Assembly (NCBI GenBank): GCA_021800445.1
Contig: JAJYYZ010000015.1
Span: 1-42,797, forward strand
From: a bacterium
GTDB lineage: Bacteria; Thermotogota; Thermotogae; Mesoaciditogales; Mesoaciditogaceae
Reading direction: 5' to 3'
Length of the DNA stretch: 42,797 nucleotides
The translations under genes and the position numbers were made by a program. Below the pieces are notes generated by a model that had not been told where the DNA came from, made no database searches, and saw only the letters and a program-made list of their open reading frames with translations. Shown in pieces: positions 22,752-31,441 of the stretch (the stretch's first letter is position 1; every line of letters begins with the position of its first letter).

Positions 22752-23879
22752 TTATTGTAAAACTTTATTCAAAAGATTACCTTTAACCATAATTGAATCT
22801 ATTTCAAAAGTGCCTTTATCAACAAAAATCATATCTGCGCGTTTGGGTTTTTCTATTGTTCCTGCGTTGTCAAACTTGAAAAATCTCGAAACATTTAGAG
22901 TGAACGGCTTTAAAGCGTCTTCGATCTTCATACCTCTTTCGACACACGCTTTAAAGGACTTAAACATGGCAGAACAATCAGAAACTTTCATCGAAACAAA
23001 ATTACCTTTTTCATCAAAGTCCGGAATGCTCCCGTTAGAATCGCTGCTTACAAGGATGTGATCCAAACCGGCACCGTTTGAGATGAGATATTCGATAGAA
23101 TCCACAACGCTGACGGATTCCTTTGAAGTATCTTCCGCCGTTATATCGACAAAACCGCCCATCTTGATCCATTCTAAAGCATTTTGAAGCAGTAACATAT
23201 TCCTGTTCACGTGCGTCGGCAAAAAAGATTCTATCTTTATTTCATCGTCAGAAACGGCCTCTATCAAGGGAGACAACATCTTTTTCGAGTTGCCGATATG
23301 CACGATGATCTTGCCGGATTTTGAGGAAATCATCGAAGCAACGCGACATTCTTGGGCGACTTTTTTAATTTCTTCCACTGTTAAAGCACTTGATCGATGA
23401 TCTGAAATAGCCAATTCACCAACTCCTATTACCGGATCGATAAGTACGATATCTTTTTCAATCGATCCCGTGATGGTTTTAACAGGATATTGGTAAGATC
23501 CCGTCATCATGTAAGCGTTGATGTTTTCCGATCGCAATGAGTTGGTCTTTGCAAAAAGAGAAATCAAAGATTTTGTGATTGAGTCTGTTCCGAGTAATCC
23601 AATTACCGAGGTTATGCCATAATTTAAAAGTTTTGAACTTTCAATTTCCTGAATCCTTGATACAAATCCTCCTTCCCCTCCCCCGCCTATCACGTGAACA
23701 TGGCCATCTATGAATCCGGGAATGGCAATCACGTTTTTCAATTTAACCGCTTTGGCAAAACCAAATTCTCCTCCTTGAGATATTTCTTCGATATATCCGT
23801 TGGAAATCAAAATATCCCTTTTACCTTTGTAAGTGGGATCGTACAGTTCAACCGCTTTAATTGATAGTATGACAATCAC
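22752..23879 (-). CDS. iadA: isoaspartyl (beta-aspartyl) dipeptidase
   Basis: An amidohydrolase-family (M38) protein of about 375 residues that splits beta-Asp-X dipeptides. Motifs: metal-binding IPGFIDGHVHVIGGGGEGGF, TSVIGLLGTDS, YMMTGSYQYP, GVGELAISDHRSS (bridging Glu and catalytic region), IVHIGNS, FLPTHVNRN and HILVSSDSNGS (catalytic Asp). The length fits IadA (about 390). The start is unresolved. GTG at 23879 is the conventional choice and is used here, but it lies only about six bases after the start predicted for the sigma-54 transcript. An in-frame ATA at 23870 stands six bases after GAGGTG. It is the first gene of the sigma-54 peptide unit, followed by the binding protein and dppA. 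Confidence 0.92.
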   Translation of the reverse strand: MIVILSIKAVELYDPTYKGKRDILISNGYIEEISQGGEFGFAKAVKLKNVIAIPGFIDGHVHVIGGGGEGGFVSRIQEIESSKLLNYGITSVIGLLGTDSITKSLISLFAKTNSLRSENINAYMMTGSYQYPVKTITGSIEKDIVLIDPVIGVGELAISDHRSSALTVEEIKKVAQECRVASMISSKSGKIIVHIGNSKKMLSPLIEAVSDDEIKIESFLPTHVNRNMLLLQNALEWIKMGGFVDITAEDTSKESVSVVDSIEYLISNGAGLDHILVSSDSNGSIPDFDEKGNFVSMKVSDCSAMFKSFKACVERGMKIEDALKPFTLNVSRFFKFDNAGTIEKPKRADMIFVDKGTFEIDSIMVKGNLLNKVLQ

Positions 23880-23895
23880 CTCGCTTACCAAGTCA

Positions 23896-23911
23896 AGCAG
23901 CGAACGTGCCA
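23896..23911 (-). promoter_or_regulatory. sigma-54 (-24/-12) promoter of the peptide operon
   Basis: TGGCACGTTCGCTGCT on the minus strand matches the consensus TGGCACG-N4-TTGCW at 11 of 12 fixed positions, with exact GG-to-GC spacing. It stands just upstream of iadA and directly downstream of a gene for a sigma-54 activator, which makes chance unlikely. Expected transcription start is about 23885. Confidence 0.85.
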
Positions 23912-24030
23912 AATTTTCATTTAATTTAGAATGACAGAAATTATCGCATTTTAAACGAAATTCTAATTCACGGTAGATTTTGAATTGTAAAAATGGACGG
24001 CAAAGTGGATCTACGTAAGAGAAGTATGTT

Positions 24031-25980
24031 CTAATATTTCTTATCTGTGGTACTTAAAAATTGGTAACCCAATTTTGAAACACTCGCACCAATTCTTCCA
24101 ACATTTACGGAGATATATCCCAATGATTTTAAATGTGACAAAATCTTTCTTACCTCGTTCTCCTTTATATGACACATTTTTGCTATCTTGCTTCTGCCGG
24201 AATTTCTGTTTTCGTGAAGAAATTTAAGCACTTCGATCTCTGAATGGTTTAAAACATCAATTCTCTCAAATATCTTTTTCGACAAATATAGAGGTATTTC
24301 ATTTATGCCAATCGTGCCTGAAAAAAGATTTCCGGTGTAATCCACGAAATTCTCAACTTCTCTTCCATTGCCAGGCCATGAATGTTTTTTAAGTAAAGAT
24401 ACCAGTTCCGGATCGAAATAAATATCATAACCCTTTTTAGACACAAAATATTTTAAAAGCACATCGAGATCGTCTATTCTTTCTCTTAAAGTTGGAATAT
24501 GCAATTGGAAAGTGGATATCCTGTAAAACAAATCCATTCTGAATTTCCCAACTTCCATCATTTCGAATAAATTCATATTCGTAGCCGATATAATTCGAAC
24601 ATTCACAGGTATAACGTTTGTACCCCCTACTTTTATGATCTCTTTCTCCTGTAACACTCTCAACAATTTCGATTGCAACTCAAAGGGTATTTCCGATATT
24701 TCATCCAAAAATATCGTTCCGTTATTCGCTATTTCGAACAAACCGGATTTTCCACCTTTTTTGGCACCTGTAAAAGCGCCTTCTTCGTAACCAAACAATT
24801 CGCTTTCAAGCAATTCTTCAGACAAAGAAGCACAATTGACTGGTACAAAAGGGCCATCCGATCTTTTTGAATAATTATGAATGGCCTGGGCAAAAAGTTC
24901 TTTGCCTGTACCACTTTCTCCTTCAAGTAAAATCGGCATATCGGAAATGGCCATCTTTTTGGCGAGTTTAACGACATCCTGAATTTTGTCTCCACCAACT
25001 ATGGCGTTAAAGTCCATCTTTGCCACCATTCCCGCTTTTTTTATCTTAAAAGCGTGTTTTCTTTCCACATCTCTGTAAAGGTCAACGGGATAAAAAGAAA
25101 TCATCATCGTACCGCCCGGCACCTCTTTTGAGTTCACTATCATTTCAGCATCATTCATCTCAATTATTTCGTTGTAAAGTTCTCTATCAACGTATTTAAG
25201 TCCCATTTTCTGAAAGATTGGATGCGTTTCCTTGCCAATACCGATCTGACCCAGATATTTTTCGGCGAGATAGTTAAAAAGTAAGATTTTGCCGTCTTCT
25301 TTGGAATAAGCAATCACAGCCTGCTTTGTCATGGAAAGCACGGTTTCCAAATCAAGTCTTACGGTTGCCATATCCAACAAAAATCTCTGCAATCCCGGCT
25401 GGGTAGATTTAACCGTTTTCGAATACTCAATTATTTTGTGAAGATCTTCCCACTCAAACAAATTGAGCCTGAACAACAATTCGAGTATAACGGAAGGATC
25501 AAAGATCCTATCGTGTATATCTATTACATTTTTGACAAACGATGGCACATATCTTGTTTCTCCGGGAGTTACGGCAGTTTCAAGACGAGGAAAATCTTTG
25601 CAACCGGGGTAATAAACGTGTAAATCAAGATCAAGTCCCAATTCTTTTGTGAGTAGCACGACCTCCTCGGCAGATTCTTTCGAATCGTTTACCAGCAACA
25701 TGGGAAGACCACTTTTAAGAGATTTTAATTTTTCCCATCCATCCATGGTTAAAGTACGGCGTGGACTTAAAATCGGAATCTTTTCCTTTTGTGGGATGAC
25801 AACATATTTTGCCACAAATTCTCCGGACAAAAGTATCACATCTGCTTCGTCTATCGATACTTTTTCATCTTTGACGATATAGCGCACGAAATCGGCCTTG
25901 CCTTTGAGGAAAAAACTCAGTTCATGCTCTAACAATTCTGCCAATTCACTTTTCATCGAAACAATGCCTATTTTTTTCAA
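24031..25980 (-). CDS. sigma-54-dependent transcriptional activator (PrpR_N-like / PAS / AAA+) with winged-helix C-terminus
   Basis: A 649-residue enhancer-binding protein. The N-terminal 190 residues look like a PrpR_N-type sensor, followed by a PAS-like region (about 210-310) and the AAA+ domain (about 325-560). The latter has Walker A GESGTGKE, the sigma-54 contact motif GAFTGA (ELFGYEEGAFTGAKKGG), Walker B GTIFLDEI and FRMDLFYRISTF. The last 80 residues are not a Fis-type helix-turn-helix but read like a winged helix (KIAKMCHIKENEVRKILSHL, LGYISVNVGRIG). The start is TTG at 25980 after AAGGATGAT. It probably drives the adjacent sigma-54 promoter for iadA, the binding protein and dppA. A tRNA terminator lies only 21 bases upstream, so it may depend on read-through. 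Confidence 0.92.
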   Translation of the reverse strand: MKKIGIVSMKSELAELLEHELSFFLKGKADFVRYIVKDEKVSIDEADVILLSGEFVAKYVVIPQKEKIPILSPRRTLTMDGWEKLKSLKSGLPMLLVNDSKESAEEVVLLTKELGLDLDLHVYYPGCKDFPRLETAVTPGETRYVPSFVKNVIDIHDRIFDPSVILELLFRLNLFEWEDLHKIIEYSKTVKSTQPGLQRFLLDMATVRLDLETVLSMTKQAVIAYSKEDGKILLFNYLAEKYLGQIGIGKETHPIFQKMGLKYVDRELYNEIIEMNDAEMIVNSKEVPGGTMMISFYPVDLYRDVERKHAFKIKKAGMVAKMDFNAIVGGDKIQDVVKLAKKMAISDMPILLEGESGTGKELFAQAIHNYSKRSDGPFVPVNCASLSEELLESELFGYEEGAFTGAKKGGKSGLFEIANNGTIFLDEISEIPFELQSKLLRVLQEKEIIKVGGTNVIPVNVRIISATNMNLFEMMEVGKFRMDLFYRISTFQLHIPTLRERIDDLDVLLKYFVSKKGYDIYFDPELVSLLKKHSWPGNGREVENFVDYTGNLFSGTIGINEIPLYLSKKIFERIDVLNHSEIEVLKFLHENRNSGRSKIAKMCHIKENEVRKILSHLKSLGYISVNVGRIGASVSKLGYQFLSTTDKKY

Positions 25981-26001
25981 TCAAATCATCCTTGCTATCA
26001 A

Positions 26002-26029
26002 AAAAAGTCCTGTTTGAACAGGACTTTTT
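26002..26029 (-). terminator. terminator after tRNA-Asn
   Basis: AAAAAGTCCTGT, loop TTGA, ACAGGACTTTTTTT on the minus strand. It lies between tRNA-Asn and the sigma-54 activator gene; read-through could supply basal activator expression. Confidence 0.85.
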
Positions 26030-26039
26030 GAAATTTTCT

Positions 26040-26115
26040 TGGCTCCACCAGTAGGACTCGAACCTACAACCCTCCGGTTAACAGCCGGATGCTCTACCGG
26101 TTGAGCTATGGTGGA
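26040..26115 (-). tRNA. tRNA-Asn (GTT)
   Basis: Acceptor TCCACCA/TGGTGGA, anticodon arm CCGGC-TGTTAAC-CGG region reading GTT, T-loop GGTTCGAGTCC, CCA encoded. Confidence 0.96.
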
Positions 26116-26127
26116 AGGTACAAAAAG

Positions 26128-26157
26128 ATTTTACTACAATGATTATACTTTTGTCAA
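26128..26157 (-). promoter_or_regulatory. promoter of tRNA-Asn
   Basis: Perfect TTGACA (26157-26152) and TAAAAT (26133-26128) with an 18-bp spacer, 12 bases before the tRNA. Confidence 0.7.
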
Positions 26158-26221
26158 CACGCACGTACGTAACATCTATCGTTTGACCGAAATTCGCTTC
26201 CCGAAACTAAACTTATAAATC

Positions 26222-26296
26222 TGGTGCCCCTAGCAGGAATCGAACCTGCATTTGCGGATTAGGAATCCACCGTTCTATCCATTGAACTATAGAGGC
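26222..26296 (-). tRNA. tRNA-Arg (CCT)
   Basis: Acceptor GCCTCTA/TAGGGGC with wobble, anticodon arm GTGGA-TTCCTAA-TCCGC reading CCT, T-loop GGTTCGATTCC, CCA encoded. Confidence 0.95.
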
Positions 26297-26309
26297 AACT
26301 TCCTTCGGA

Positions 26310-26339
26310 AGTATACCATATTAAATGCACAAAGATCAA
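26310..26339 (-). promoter_or_regulatory. promoter of tRNA-Arg
   Basis: TTGATC (26339-26334), 18-bp spacer, TATACT (26315-26310), 13 bases before the tRNA. It lies just inside the trxB terminator region. Confidence 0.65.
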
Positions 26340-26342
26340 CAA

Positions 26343-26366
26343 AAAAGACCGCGTTAGCGGTCTTTT
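26343..26366 (-). terminator. terminator after trxB
   Basis: AAAAGACCGC, loop GTTA (plus-strand sense), GCGGTCTTTT, with the T-run TTTTTT on the minus strand. It lies 11 bases after the trxB stop codon. Confidence 0.88.
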
Positions 26367-26377
26367 AAATCTATATC

Positions 26378-27325
26378 TTAATCGAAATATTTGGTCATAT
26401 CTATAATGGCTATGGCTCCATCGGCTGCGGCAGTGACGATCTGTCTTAGAGGTGTTTTTCTTATATCTCCAACTACGTAGACCCCTTTAACGTTTGTCTC
26501 CATATGTTCATCCGCCAGAACAAATCCATTTTCATCAGTTTTTATGTATTTTTTGAATATTTCAACATTTGGTACAAGACCAACGTAGATAAATACTCCA
26601 TCTGTTTCATGTTTGGTGATTTCTCCGGTCTGAACATTCTTCAACATGACATATTCAACATTTTTCGTGCCACCTATTTCTGTTACAACCGTATTCCATA
26701 TGAATTTCATCTTCGATTTAAACGCTCTGTCCTGAGCTATTTTTTGTGCTCTCAATTTATCTCTTCTGTGTATTAAAGTAACTTCGCTGGCAATTTTGGT
26801 CATGTAAAGTCCTTCTTCAACTGCACTGTCTCCGCCACCTACAATGATGACTTTTTTGTTTTTGAAAAAACTGCCATCACAAACTGCACAGTAAGAAACA
26901 CCTTTATTCATGAATTCATTTTCACCTTTTACGCCAAGTTTCTTTGGATTGCTACCTGTTGCTATCACCACAACTTTTGCGAGATATTCGTTACCAAGAT
27001 CTGTTTTCAACTTTTTGGGATTCGACTCAAGATCGACTTCAACGATCTCTTCGTTGGCAAAATTCGCGCCAAAAGTTTTCGCATGTGAAAGAAAATTATC
27101 TGCAAGTGCATTTCCGCTTATCGATGTAAAACCCGGATAATCTTCTATCATATCGGTAAGTAGAATTTGGCCACCTTCAGTTGATTTTTCAAAAACCATG
27201 GTCTTCAATCCTGCCCTACCGGCATATATGGCCGTTGAAAGTCCGCCGGGTCCAGCACCTATTACCGCAACGTCATAGTTAAGTTCAGCAGGTTTAGAAA
27301 CATTTGAAAGGTTGAATAAAGGCAT
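26378..27325 (-). CDS. trxB: thioredoxin reductase (FAD/NAD(P)-dependent)
   Basis: A 315-residue flavoprotein disulfide reductase of TrxB length. The FAD-binding motif is VIGAGPGGLSTAIYAGRAGL. The redox-active CAVCDG lies about residues 140-145, the NAD(P) motif is VIIVGGGDSAVEEGLYM with HRRDKLRA, and the C-terminal FAD segment reads VYVVGDIRKTPLRQIVTAA. It passes electrons to thioredoxin-like partners. Here the natural partner is the protein disulfide oxidoreductase encoded immediately upstream. The start is probably ATG at 27325, giving the Thermotoga-like N-terminus MPLFNLS; a TTG at 27337 has its AGGAG almost touching and seems too close. The stop of the upstream gene overlaps that TTG. 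Confidence 0.95.
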   Translation of the reverse strand: MPLFNLSNVSKPAELNYDVAVIGAGPGGLSTAIYAGRAGLKTMVFEKSTEGGQILLTDMIEDYPGFTSISGNALADNFLSHAKTFGANFANEEIVEVDLESNPKKLKTDLGNEYLAKVVVIATGSNPKKLGVKGENEFMNKGVSYCAVCDGSFFKNKKVIIVGGGDSAVEEGLYMTKIASEVTLIHRRDKLRAQKIAQDRAFKSKMKFIWNTVVTEIGGTKNVEYVMLKNVQTGEITKHETDGVFIYVGLVPNVEIFKKYIKTDENGFVLADEHMETNVKGVYVVGDIRKTPLRQIVTAAADGAIAIIDMTKYFD

Positions 27326-27333
27326 TTTGTCTG

Positions 27334-28005
27334 TCAAACTCCTTTTAAAACATTCATTACCTGTTCAACAAAGGCGTCTTCCGGCAATGCTCCCACGAAC
27401 TCGCCTTCACCTTCGTTTATTATTATATGTGGAACTGAAGAAACGTTGTATTGCATCGAAAGGTCTGGAAATTCATTTGCTTCTATCATTTCGCCGGTTA
27501 TTTTAGGTGATTGCATGGCAAGTTTGTGTGCCATCAAAACAGCCTTTGGACAGTACGGACACGTCGGAGTAACAAACACCTGTAATTTCAAAGGTTCTTT
27601 GATATCTTCAAGTTTTTTGATTGTATCAGGTGAAAGTTCGACCGTACCATTTTTAGAAGTCGCAACAACGTCTTCTATCAAAGACGAGAACTCATAACCG
27701 GACGGTATTCCGTAATATCTTATTCTCATATCTTTGTCGTTAGAATCAAGCATCAAAATTGCCGGTACCATTTCCACGTTGTACTTTTTTGCAAGAGTTT
27801 CTTCGTCATCAAAATCATGACCTTCAACTGTTATCTTGTTGCTTGTTTCGGCCAATTCTTGCAATATCTGTTCTGTAAGATCGCAATACTCGCACTCTTC
27901 TTTCTTTTTACTTCCAAAAAAGAGTATCTTAACCTCTCCCTTTAATTCCTTCTCAAATAGATCGACAAGATATTTCCTGTCCTCTTCTGAAAGTAATGCT
28001 GCCAT
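27334..28005 (-). CDS. glutaredoxin-like protein disulfide oxidoreductase (PDO)
   Basis: A 223-residue protein with two thioredoxin folds in tandem, the PDO family of thermophiles. The first half has CEYC (about residues 41-44) and the second CPYC (about 146-149), each followed by a cis-Pro segment (VEMVPAILML, VSSVPHIIINEG). It forms and isomerises cytoplasmic disulfides, which many hyperthermophiles use to stabilise proteins. The start is ATG at 28005 with GGAGGT seven bases upstream. It is co-transcribed with trxB downstream, the usual PDO-TrxB redox pair. Confidence 0.95.
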   Translation of the reverse strand: MAALLSEEDRKYLVDLFEKELKGEVKILFFGSKKKEECEYCDLTEQILQELAETSNKITVEGHDFDDEETLAKKYNVEMVPAILMLDSNDKDMRIRYYGIPSGYEFSSLIEDVVATSKNGTVELSPDTIKKLEDIKEPLKLQVFVTPTCPYCPKAVLMAHKLAMQSPKITGEMIEANEFPDLSMQYNVSSVPHIIINEGEGEFVGALPEDAFVEQVMNVLKGV

Positions 28006-28080
28006 TAAACTCACCTCCAAATTACCCTACTCGGGTATGAATATAATACCATATATATCGAGTATTTGTGTTTAAATTTT

Positions 28081-29256
28081 TTAACCTTTTTGTGTTACAA
28101 CCATGTCAAGCAACAAATTTGCAATTTCCCTTTTTGTCTTTCTTTCAACATGAACAGGATCAGAGGCTTTTGAAATGATGAAAACTTCATCGTAATCAGA
28201 TTCAAAACCTATATCCCTTCTGGAAACATCATTTGCAACTATCATGTCAAGTGATTTGGATTCAAATTTGTGTTTGGCGTTTTCAACAAGGTTTTGAGTT
28301 TCTGCGGCAAATCCAACCACAAATTGATTTGATCTTTTTCTTTTGGAAATTTCAAGCAGTATGTCAGTCGTCTTGATAAGTTTCAAATTGAGTTCTTCGT
28401 TGATTTTCTTTATCTTTTGATCTGAGACTCGCTCGACTTTGTAATCTGAAACTGCTGCGGCCATTATCACAATGTCTTCATTTTCCAAAAGGCCAAGTAC
28501 TTTTTCGGCCATTTCTTGAACACTTTCAACATCGTACTTTTTGACTTTGAAAGGAGCCGATATGTTCACAGGTCCTGAAACAAGATCTACTTGTGCCCCT
28601 CGAAGCGTCGCCATTTTCGCTATTTCGTATCCCATTTTTCCAGAAGATCTGTTTGAGATGTATCTTACTGGATCTATTGACTCTCTTGTCGGTCCTGCAG
28701 TGATGAGCACTTTTAAACCACTCATATCTTTTTTTGTAAGAAGACTTTCTATTTCAAAAATTATCTTAGCGTTGTCGGGATATCTCCCTTTTCCTTCTTC
28801 TCCATCAGCAAGATGACCACTTTCGGGGTCGACTATCGTCCAGTCGTAATTGAGTAATTTTTGAATGTTGTCCTGTGTAACTGGATTTTCGTACATTCTG
28901 ACGTTCATCGCCGGAACGACGATCTTGGGTCCCTTGAAGGCAAGTGCACTCGCGGTTACGATGTTGTCCGCTATGCCATTCGCAATTTTCGCAATCGTAT
29001 TCGCGGTTGCAGGTGCGATAACCATGATCTCAGCCCATGCGGATAAGCCCGTGTGGGATATCAAGCCAGTGTAGTCAAATTCATTTGTGTAAACTTCTGT
29101 GTTACCGACTGCAAAAAAAGTTAGCGGCGAAATGAATTTCGTCGCACTTTCGGTCATCAAAACTTTAATCTCGTCTTTCCTTTTTCTCAAAATACTGACA
29201 AGTTCTACAGCCTTGTAGGCTGCTATTCCGCCGGTGACAGCCAAAAGTACCTTCAT
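28081..29256 (-). CDS. coaBC: bifunctional phosphopantothenoylcysteine decarboxylase / phosphopantothenate-cysteine ligase
   Basis: A 391-residue CoaBC (Dfp) protein for steps two and three of coenzyme A synthesis from pantothenate. The CoaC half (1-180) shows LLAVTGGIAAYKAVELVSIL for FMN binding, the catalytic His in SHTGLSAWAE and PAMNVRMYENP. The CoaB half begins at about residue 186 with VLITAGPTRESIDPVRYISN and RSSGKMGYEIA, then AAAVSDYKVE and KTTDIL. The start is ATG at 29256 and overlaps the rpoZ stop in ATGA, so translation is coupled. It is the last gene of the yicC-remA-gmk-rpoZ-coaBC cluster. Confidence 0.97.
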   Translation of the reverse strand: MKVLLAVTGGIAAYKAVELVSILRKRKDEIKVLMTESATKFISPLTFFAVGNTEVYTNEFDYTGLISHTGLSAWAEIMVIAPATANTIAKIANGIADNIVTASALAFKGPKIVVPAMNVRMYENPVTQDNIQKLLNYDWTIVDPESGHLADGEEGKGRYPDNAKIIFEIESLLTKKDMSGLKVLITAGPTRESIDPVRYISNRSSGKMGYEIAKMATLRGAQVDLVSGPVNISAPFKVKKYDVESVQEMAEKVLGLLENEDIVIMAAAVSDYKVERVSDQKIKKINEELNLKLIKTTDILLEISKRKRSNQFVVGFAAETQNLVENAKHKFESKSLDMIVANDVSRRDIGFESDYDEVFIISKASDPVHVERKTKREIANLLLDMVVTQKG

Positions 29257-29492
29257 TTTTTCTTGGCCGTTTTCACGTTTGCAACAAGCACTTTTAACAT
29301 TTCAGCGTTCTTTATTTCAACGTATCCCGCTCTCATTTCTTCAAGTGCAATCGTTATGAGATTTGAATCTTCCGTTTTCACCATCGGTTTTGAAAGTTCG
29401 TTAAGGGATTCCGCCCTTTTTGCAACGGCCATCGCTATTGCATATTTGTTACCGTATCTGTTCATCAAAACTTCGTAAAGTTTATCTTTCAC
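29253..29492 (-). CDS. rpoZ: RNA polymerase omega subunit
   Basis: A 79-residue omega subunit with the usual MNRYGNKYAIAMAVAKRAESL segment, which wraps the C-terminal part of beta-prime and helps RNA polymerase assembly. The following ITIALEEMRAGYVEI stretch is also typical. The start is ATG at 29492, overlapping the gmk stop by 4 bases. The gmk-rpoZ-coaBC order is conserved in many bacteria. Confidence 0.95.
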   Translation of the reverse strand: MKDKLYEVLMNRYGNKYAIAMAVAKRAESLNELSKPMVKTEDSNLITIALEEMRAGYVEIKNAEMLKVLVANVKTAKKK

Positions 29493-30115
29493 AGATCCAC
29501 ACCATCCTTTGACTTGTAAAAATTGTACTTTCCAACGAATTCGCCAAATCTCGAAATTTTCAACTGTTCGGATATAATTATAGATTCAAGTTGCTTAACG
29601 GATGCAGAAATATCCGTGTTGACTATAAGATAATCAAACTTTGATATTTGAGAAAGTTCGAATTTGGCATCTTCTATTCTTTTTTCAAGGTTATTTGGAT
29701 CTTCCGTATGACGTTTTACCAGCCTATCTTTTAATTCTTTAAACGATGGCGGAGCCACAAATATGAAAACGCCGTCTTTAAAAATTTTCTTGATGTTCAA
29801 CGCTCCTTTTACATCGACATCCAAAAGCATGTTAATTCCATTATTCAGACAAGATTCGACAAAATTTTTGGATGTACCATAAAGATTACCATGAACCTCA
29901 GCCCATTCAAGAAATTCTCCCTTTTCGATCAAAGATTTAAAGGTTTTTTCATCAACAAAAAAATAATCCACGCCATCAACTTCGTCTTCTCTTCTCGGCC
30001 TTGTCGTGTAAGACACCGAAAATTCTACTCCTTCCAATTCAGACAATACGGCTTTAACTATTGTAGTTTTACCAGCCCCTGAAGGGCCACTCATCACAAA
30101 AAGCATTCCCTTCAT
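29489..30115 (-). CDS. gmk: guanylate kinase
   Basis: A 208-residue GMP kinase (GMP + ATP to GDP + ADP). The P-loop is [12 protein letters not shown] (about residues 8-19). The GMP-binding region includes [19 protein letters not shown] and [20 protein letters not shown], and the lid region [13 protein letters not shown]. The start is ATG at 30115, overlapping the remA-like gene by 4 bases. Length and motifs are standard. Confidence 0.97.
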   Translation of the reverse strand: MKGMLFVMSGPSGAGKTTIVKAVLSELEGVEFSVSYTTRPRREDEVDGVDYFFVDEKTFKSLIEKGEFLEWAEVHGNLYGTSKNFVESCLNNGINMLLDVDVKGALNIKKIFKDGVFIFVAPPSFKELKDRLVKRHTEDPNNLEKRIEDAKFELSQISKFDYLIVNTDISASVKQLESIIISEQLKISRFGEFVGKYNFYKSKDGVDL

Positions 30116-30417
30116 GACTTTGCTTTGCTTTTTGCCTTATTTTCGGGAGTTTGTTCCATGACTTCTTTCATTTCCTGGAACGAAGACTGAAATCTTTCAG
30201 ATATCGTTTCTGGTTGTATAGCACTCAATATGACGTGGTTACTGTCGGTGATGAGAATAGACCTTGTTCTTCTGCCATAAGTCGCGTCTATGAGTTTCCC
30301 ATCGTCTTTCGCTCCATCCTTAAGACGTTTCAAAGGTGCCGACTCCGGGTTAACGATCACTATAACTCTATCTCCTATTACAACGTTTCCAAATCCTATG
30401 TTTATAAGCCCGTACAT
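30112..30417 (-). CDS. RemA/DUF370-family DNA-binding regulator
   Basis: A 101-residue DUF370 protein. The core ([49 protein letters not shown]) matches RemA of Bacillus subtilis, a DNA-binding ring protein that activates matrix genes. The Thermotogota role is unknown. A Lys/Glu-rich tail of about 20 residues extends beyond the usual length. The start is ATG at 30417 and the gene overlaps gmk by 4 bases. The position between yicC and gmk is that seen in Firmicutes. Confidence 0.93.
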   Translation of the reverse strand: MYGLINIGFGNVVIGDRVIVIVNPESAPLKRLKDGAKDDGKLIDATYGRRTRSILITDSNHVILSAIQPETISERFQSSFQEMKEVMEQTPENKAKSKAKS

Positions 30418-30437
30418 ACTTCCTCCCTCCGTACTTC

Positions 30438-31310
30438 TTATTCGATATTTTGAACCTGTTCCCTTAATTTTTTGACAATGGTTTTGGATTCCACAACAAG
30501 ACTTAAAACTTCAGGAATCTTAGATTTAGCCGAAAGTGTGTTAATTTCCCTACCTATTTCCTGAAAGATAAAATCAAGTTCACTTCCGACATCCGCTTTT
30601 GATCCCATCAGTTCTCGAGCTCGAGACATGTGAACGAATATCCTCGATATCTCTTCGCCTATGTCGGCCCTCTGAATTGTCATGATAACCTCTTGTTCTA
30701 TTCTTTGAGGATCCATCTGTATTTCCGAAAAATTATCTTTTAAACTTTGAAGGATCATCTCTTTGTATTTTTCTCTGTTTTGAGATTCGTATGTGTTCAT
30801 CTTTTTCATTATTTCATCAAGACTAACCATTTGATCTTCAAGGTATTTTTTTAATTTTTCTCCTTCTGCTTCTCTGCTTTTATTATAATTTTCGATGGCT
30901 TCAGTCAGTACAGTTTGAAACCCTTCCCATATTTTATCTTCGGTTTGAATATCAAGAGACATCTTGAAAATATCCTTTATCTCAAGCAATTGTCCAAGAT
31001 CGAGTCTCAGTTCCACCCCTATTTCTCTTTCTATCTCTTTAAATGCTTTGAAATAAGACTTTGCAAGTTCAAGATCCGGTATGACGAGACTGGATTCAAA
31101 ATTTCCCCTTATGTCTATTTTTATGGAAATGCTTCCCCTTTTGATCTCCGACTGAACTATTGGAAGAGATCTTGCCTCAAAGGAAGAAAAAAGATAAGGC
31201 AGAAAGAAAGAGATGTTAAGATATTTGTGATTAACTCCCTTCATTTCCACGGTGTAAAACACGTCGTTTATGTTTTTGTTGATTTTCGAGTATCCCGTCA
31301 TGCTCTTCAA
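30438..31310 (-). CDS. YicC-family endoribonuclease
   Basis: A 290-residue YicC/YloC protein, recently recognised as a family of endoribonucleases. Features are the N-terminal KSMTGYSK, the [17 protein letters not shown] segment and the C-terminal [20 protein letters not shown] with the helix ending [18 protein letters not shown]. The start is TTG at 31310, six bases after GAGGGTG, giving the family N-terminus MKSMTGYS; the longer reading has no ribosome site. It opens the remA-gmk-rpoZ-coaBC cluster, with 20 bases to remA. Confidence 0.95.
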   Translation of the reverse strand: MKSMTGYSKINKNINDVFYTVEMKGVNHKYLNISFFLPYLFSSFEARSLPIVQSEIKRGSISIKIDIRGNFESSLVIPDLELAKSYFKAFKEIEREIGVELRLDLGQLLEIKDIFKMSLDIQTEDKIWEGFQTVLTEAIENYNKSREAEGEKLKKYLEDQMVSLDEIMKKMNTYESQNREKYKEMILQSLKDNFSEIQMDPQRIEQEVIMTIQRADIGEEISRIFVHMSRARELMGSKADVGSELDFIFQEIGREINTLSAKSKIPEVLSLVVESKTIVKKLREQVQNIE

Positions 31311-31441
31311 ACAAATCACCCTCTCGTGTATTATGACACAAATCAAAGGAAAAATGAAATAGCAAAAGAAAAGATATAATAAAAGTCTTTAAGTGTCTTT
31401 AACGGTTATTTTTCAGGTAAATTAGGCATTTTTTTGGTTAA

